Part shown: in pieces, positions 6,953-7,098 of the stretch
How the letters are laid out: the number at the start of each line of letters is the position of its first letter
Position numbering within the stretch: position 1 is the first letter of the stretch
NCBI GenBank assembly: GCA_023336855.1
Contig: JAMBLK010000151.1
Span: 1-7,098, forward strand
Length of the DNA stretch: 7,098 bases
Direction of reading: 5' to 3'
Source: Actinomycetes bacterium
GTDB taxonomy: Bacteria > Actinomycetota > Acidimicrobiia > Spongiisociales > UBA5794
Made by a program: the position numbers and the translations under genes
Notes under the pieces: generated by a model
The model's database searches: none
Seen by the model: the letters and a program-made list of their open reading frames with translations, nothing else
What the model was told of the DNA's origin: nothing

Positions 6953-6977
6953 CCGTGGATTCAGGCTCAGGGGGAGG
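6953..6977 (-). repeat. Intergenic repeat copy B, inverted relative to A and C
   Basis: Read on the minus strand, this is CCTCCCCCTGAG followed by CCTGAATCCACGG. It has one mismatch to copy A over 25 bases. With A it bounds a 313-base segment (6665-6977) carrying terminal inverted repeats, a MITE-like layout. It diverges from A and C after CCACGG. Confidence 0.9.
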
Positions 6978-7040
6978 TGCCGACGCAGGAGGCGGAGGGG
7001 GTCAAGCCCTGCACCTGAAGGGAACCGTCTGACCCTTCCC

Positions 7041-7062
7041 GTCAGCGCCTGGGGGCGCTGAC
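7041..7062. repeat. Perfect 9-bp hairpin with a competing upstream stem
   Basis: GTCAGCGCC (7041-7049) and GGCGCTGAC (7054-7062) pair perfectly around TGGG. The first five bases, GTCAG, can instead pair with CTGAC at 7029-7033 around CCTTCCC, so the two stems exclude each other. No T-run follows the hairpin, so it does not look like a classic intrinsic terminator. Confidence 0.8.
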
Positions 7063-7064
7063 AC

Positions 7065-7093
7065 CCTCCCCTGAGCCTCAATCCACGGTTTGT
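7065..7093 (+). repeat. Intergenic repeat copy C, direct copy of A
   Basis: CCTCCCCTGAG followed by CCTCAATCCACGG and TTTGT. Compared with A it lacks one C in the C-run and has two substitutions, but AATCCACGGTTTGT is identical. The copy ends five bases before the window edge, so the element may continue beyond. Confidence 0.88.
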
Positions 7094-7098
7094 CGGTG

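Larger units (their letters stand above)
6635..7098. other. Gene-free repeat-rich region at the right end
   Basis: No open frame here reads like a protein. The frames present are rich in Arg, Pro, Ser and His and follow the repeats. I find no tRNA or rRNA. The region holds three copies of a 25-bp repeat and several perfect hairpins, listed separately, and a comparatively plain stretch from about 6695 to 6790. I see no convincing promoter for menA in it. Confidence 0.75.

Noticed and set aside
6650..7018. A 122-residue plus-strand open frame
   Set aside because: It covers the same repeat region, has no domain pattern, and its C-terminal half is read from hairpin and G/C-run sequence.
6581..7081. 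A 166-residue minus-strand open frame upstream of menA
   Set aside because: It runs through the palindrome, the inverted repeats and the hairpins, and its Arg/Pro/Ser/His-rich composition follows these repeats. It looks like a translation of an intergenic repeat.

Overview
This is a GC-rich chromosomal window. It holds one gene cut by the left edge, two further complete genes on the plus strand, a convergent two-gene operon on the minus strand, and about 460 bases of repeat-rich non-coding DNA at the right end. A menaquinone pathway, an ADP-forming acyl-CoA synthetase fused as one chain, frequent GTG starts and a possible leaderless start suggest a high-GC Gram-positive bacterium, perhaps Acidimicrobiia or a relative. 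This placement is inferred from gene style; no marker gene here settles it.

Layout. Bases 1-1890 (+) encode most of an NDP-forming acyl-CoA synthetase: the rest of a CoA-binding domain, a ligase domain with the phospho-histidine loop, and ATP-grasp. A perfect 10-bp inverted repeat (1896-1930) follows it. Bases 1984-2592 (+) encode a small CBS-CBS-BON protein. Bases 2670-3983 (+) encode isochorismate synthase (MenF). On the minus strand, 6584-5712 encodes 1,4-dihydroxy-2-naphthoate prenyltransferase (MenA), and 5715-4018 encodes MenD, which starts inside the menA stop codon (GTGA overlap). MenF makes isochorismate from chorismate and MenD consumes it. MenA attaches the prenyl tail later in the same pathway. 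The middle steps (menH, menC, menE, menB) are not in this window.

The most unusual structure is a pair of heptanucleotide arrays (unit TACTCRG or its complement) that bracket the menA-menD operon almost exactly. The array at 4001-4038 supplies the last codons and the stop codon of menD. The array at 6600-6631 has two units in each orientation and forms the centre of a perfect 38-bp palindrome (6597-6634), only 12 bases upstream of the menA start codon.

From 6635 to 7098 I see no credible gene. This stretch holds three copies of a roughly 25-bp repeat (two direct, one inverted) and several perfect hairpins, like a composite REP/MITE-type intergenic element that may continue past the right edge. 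Otherwise the window is ordinary housekeeping DNA, and I found no clear evidence of a new defence, mobile or biosynthetic system.
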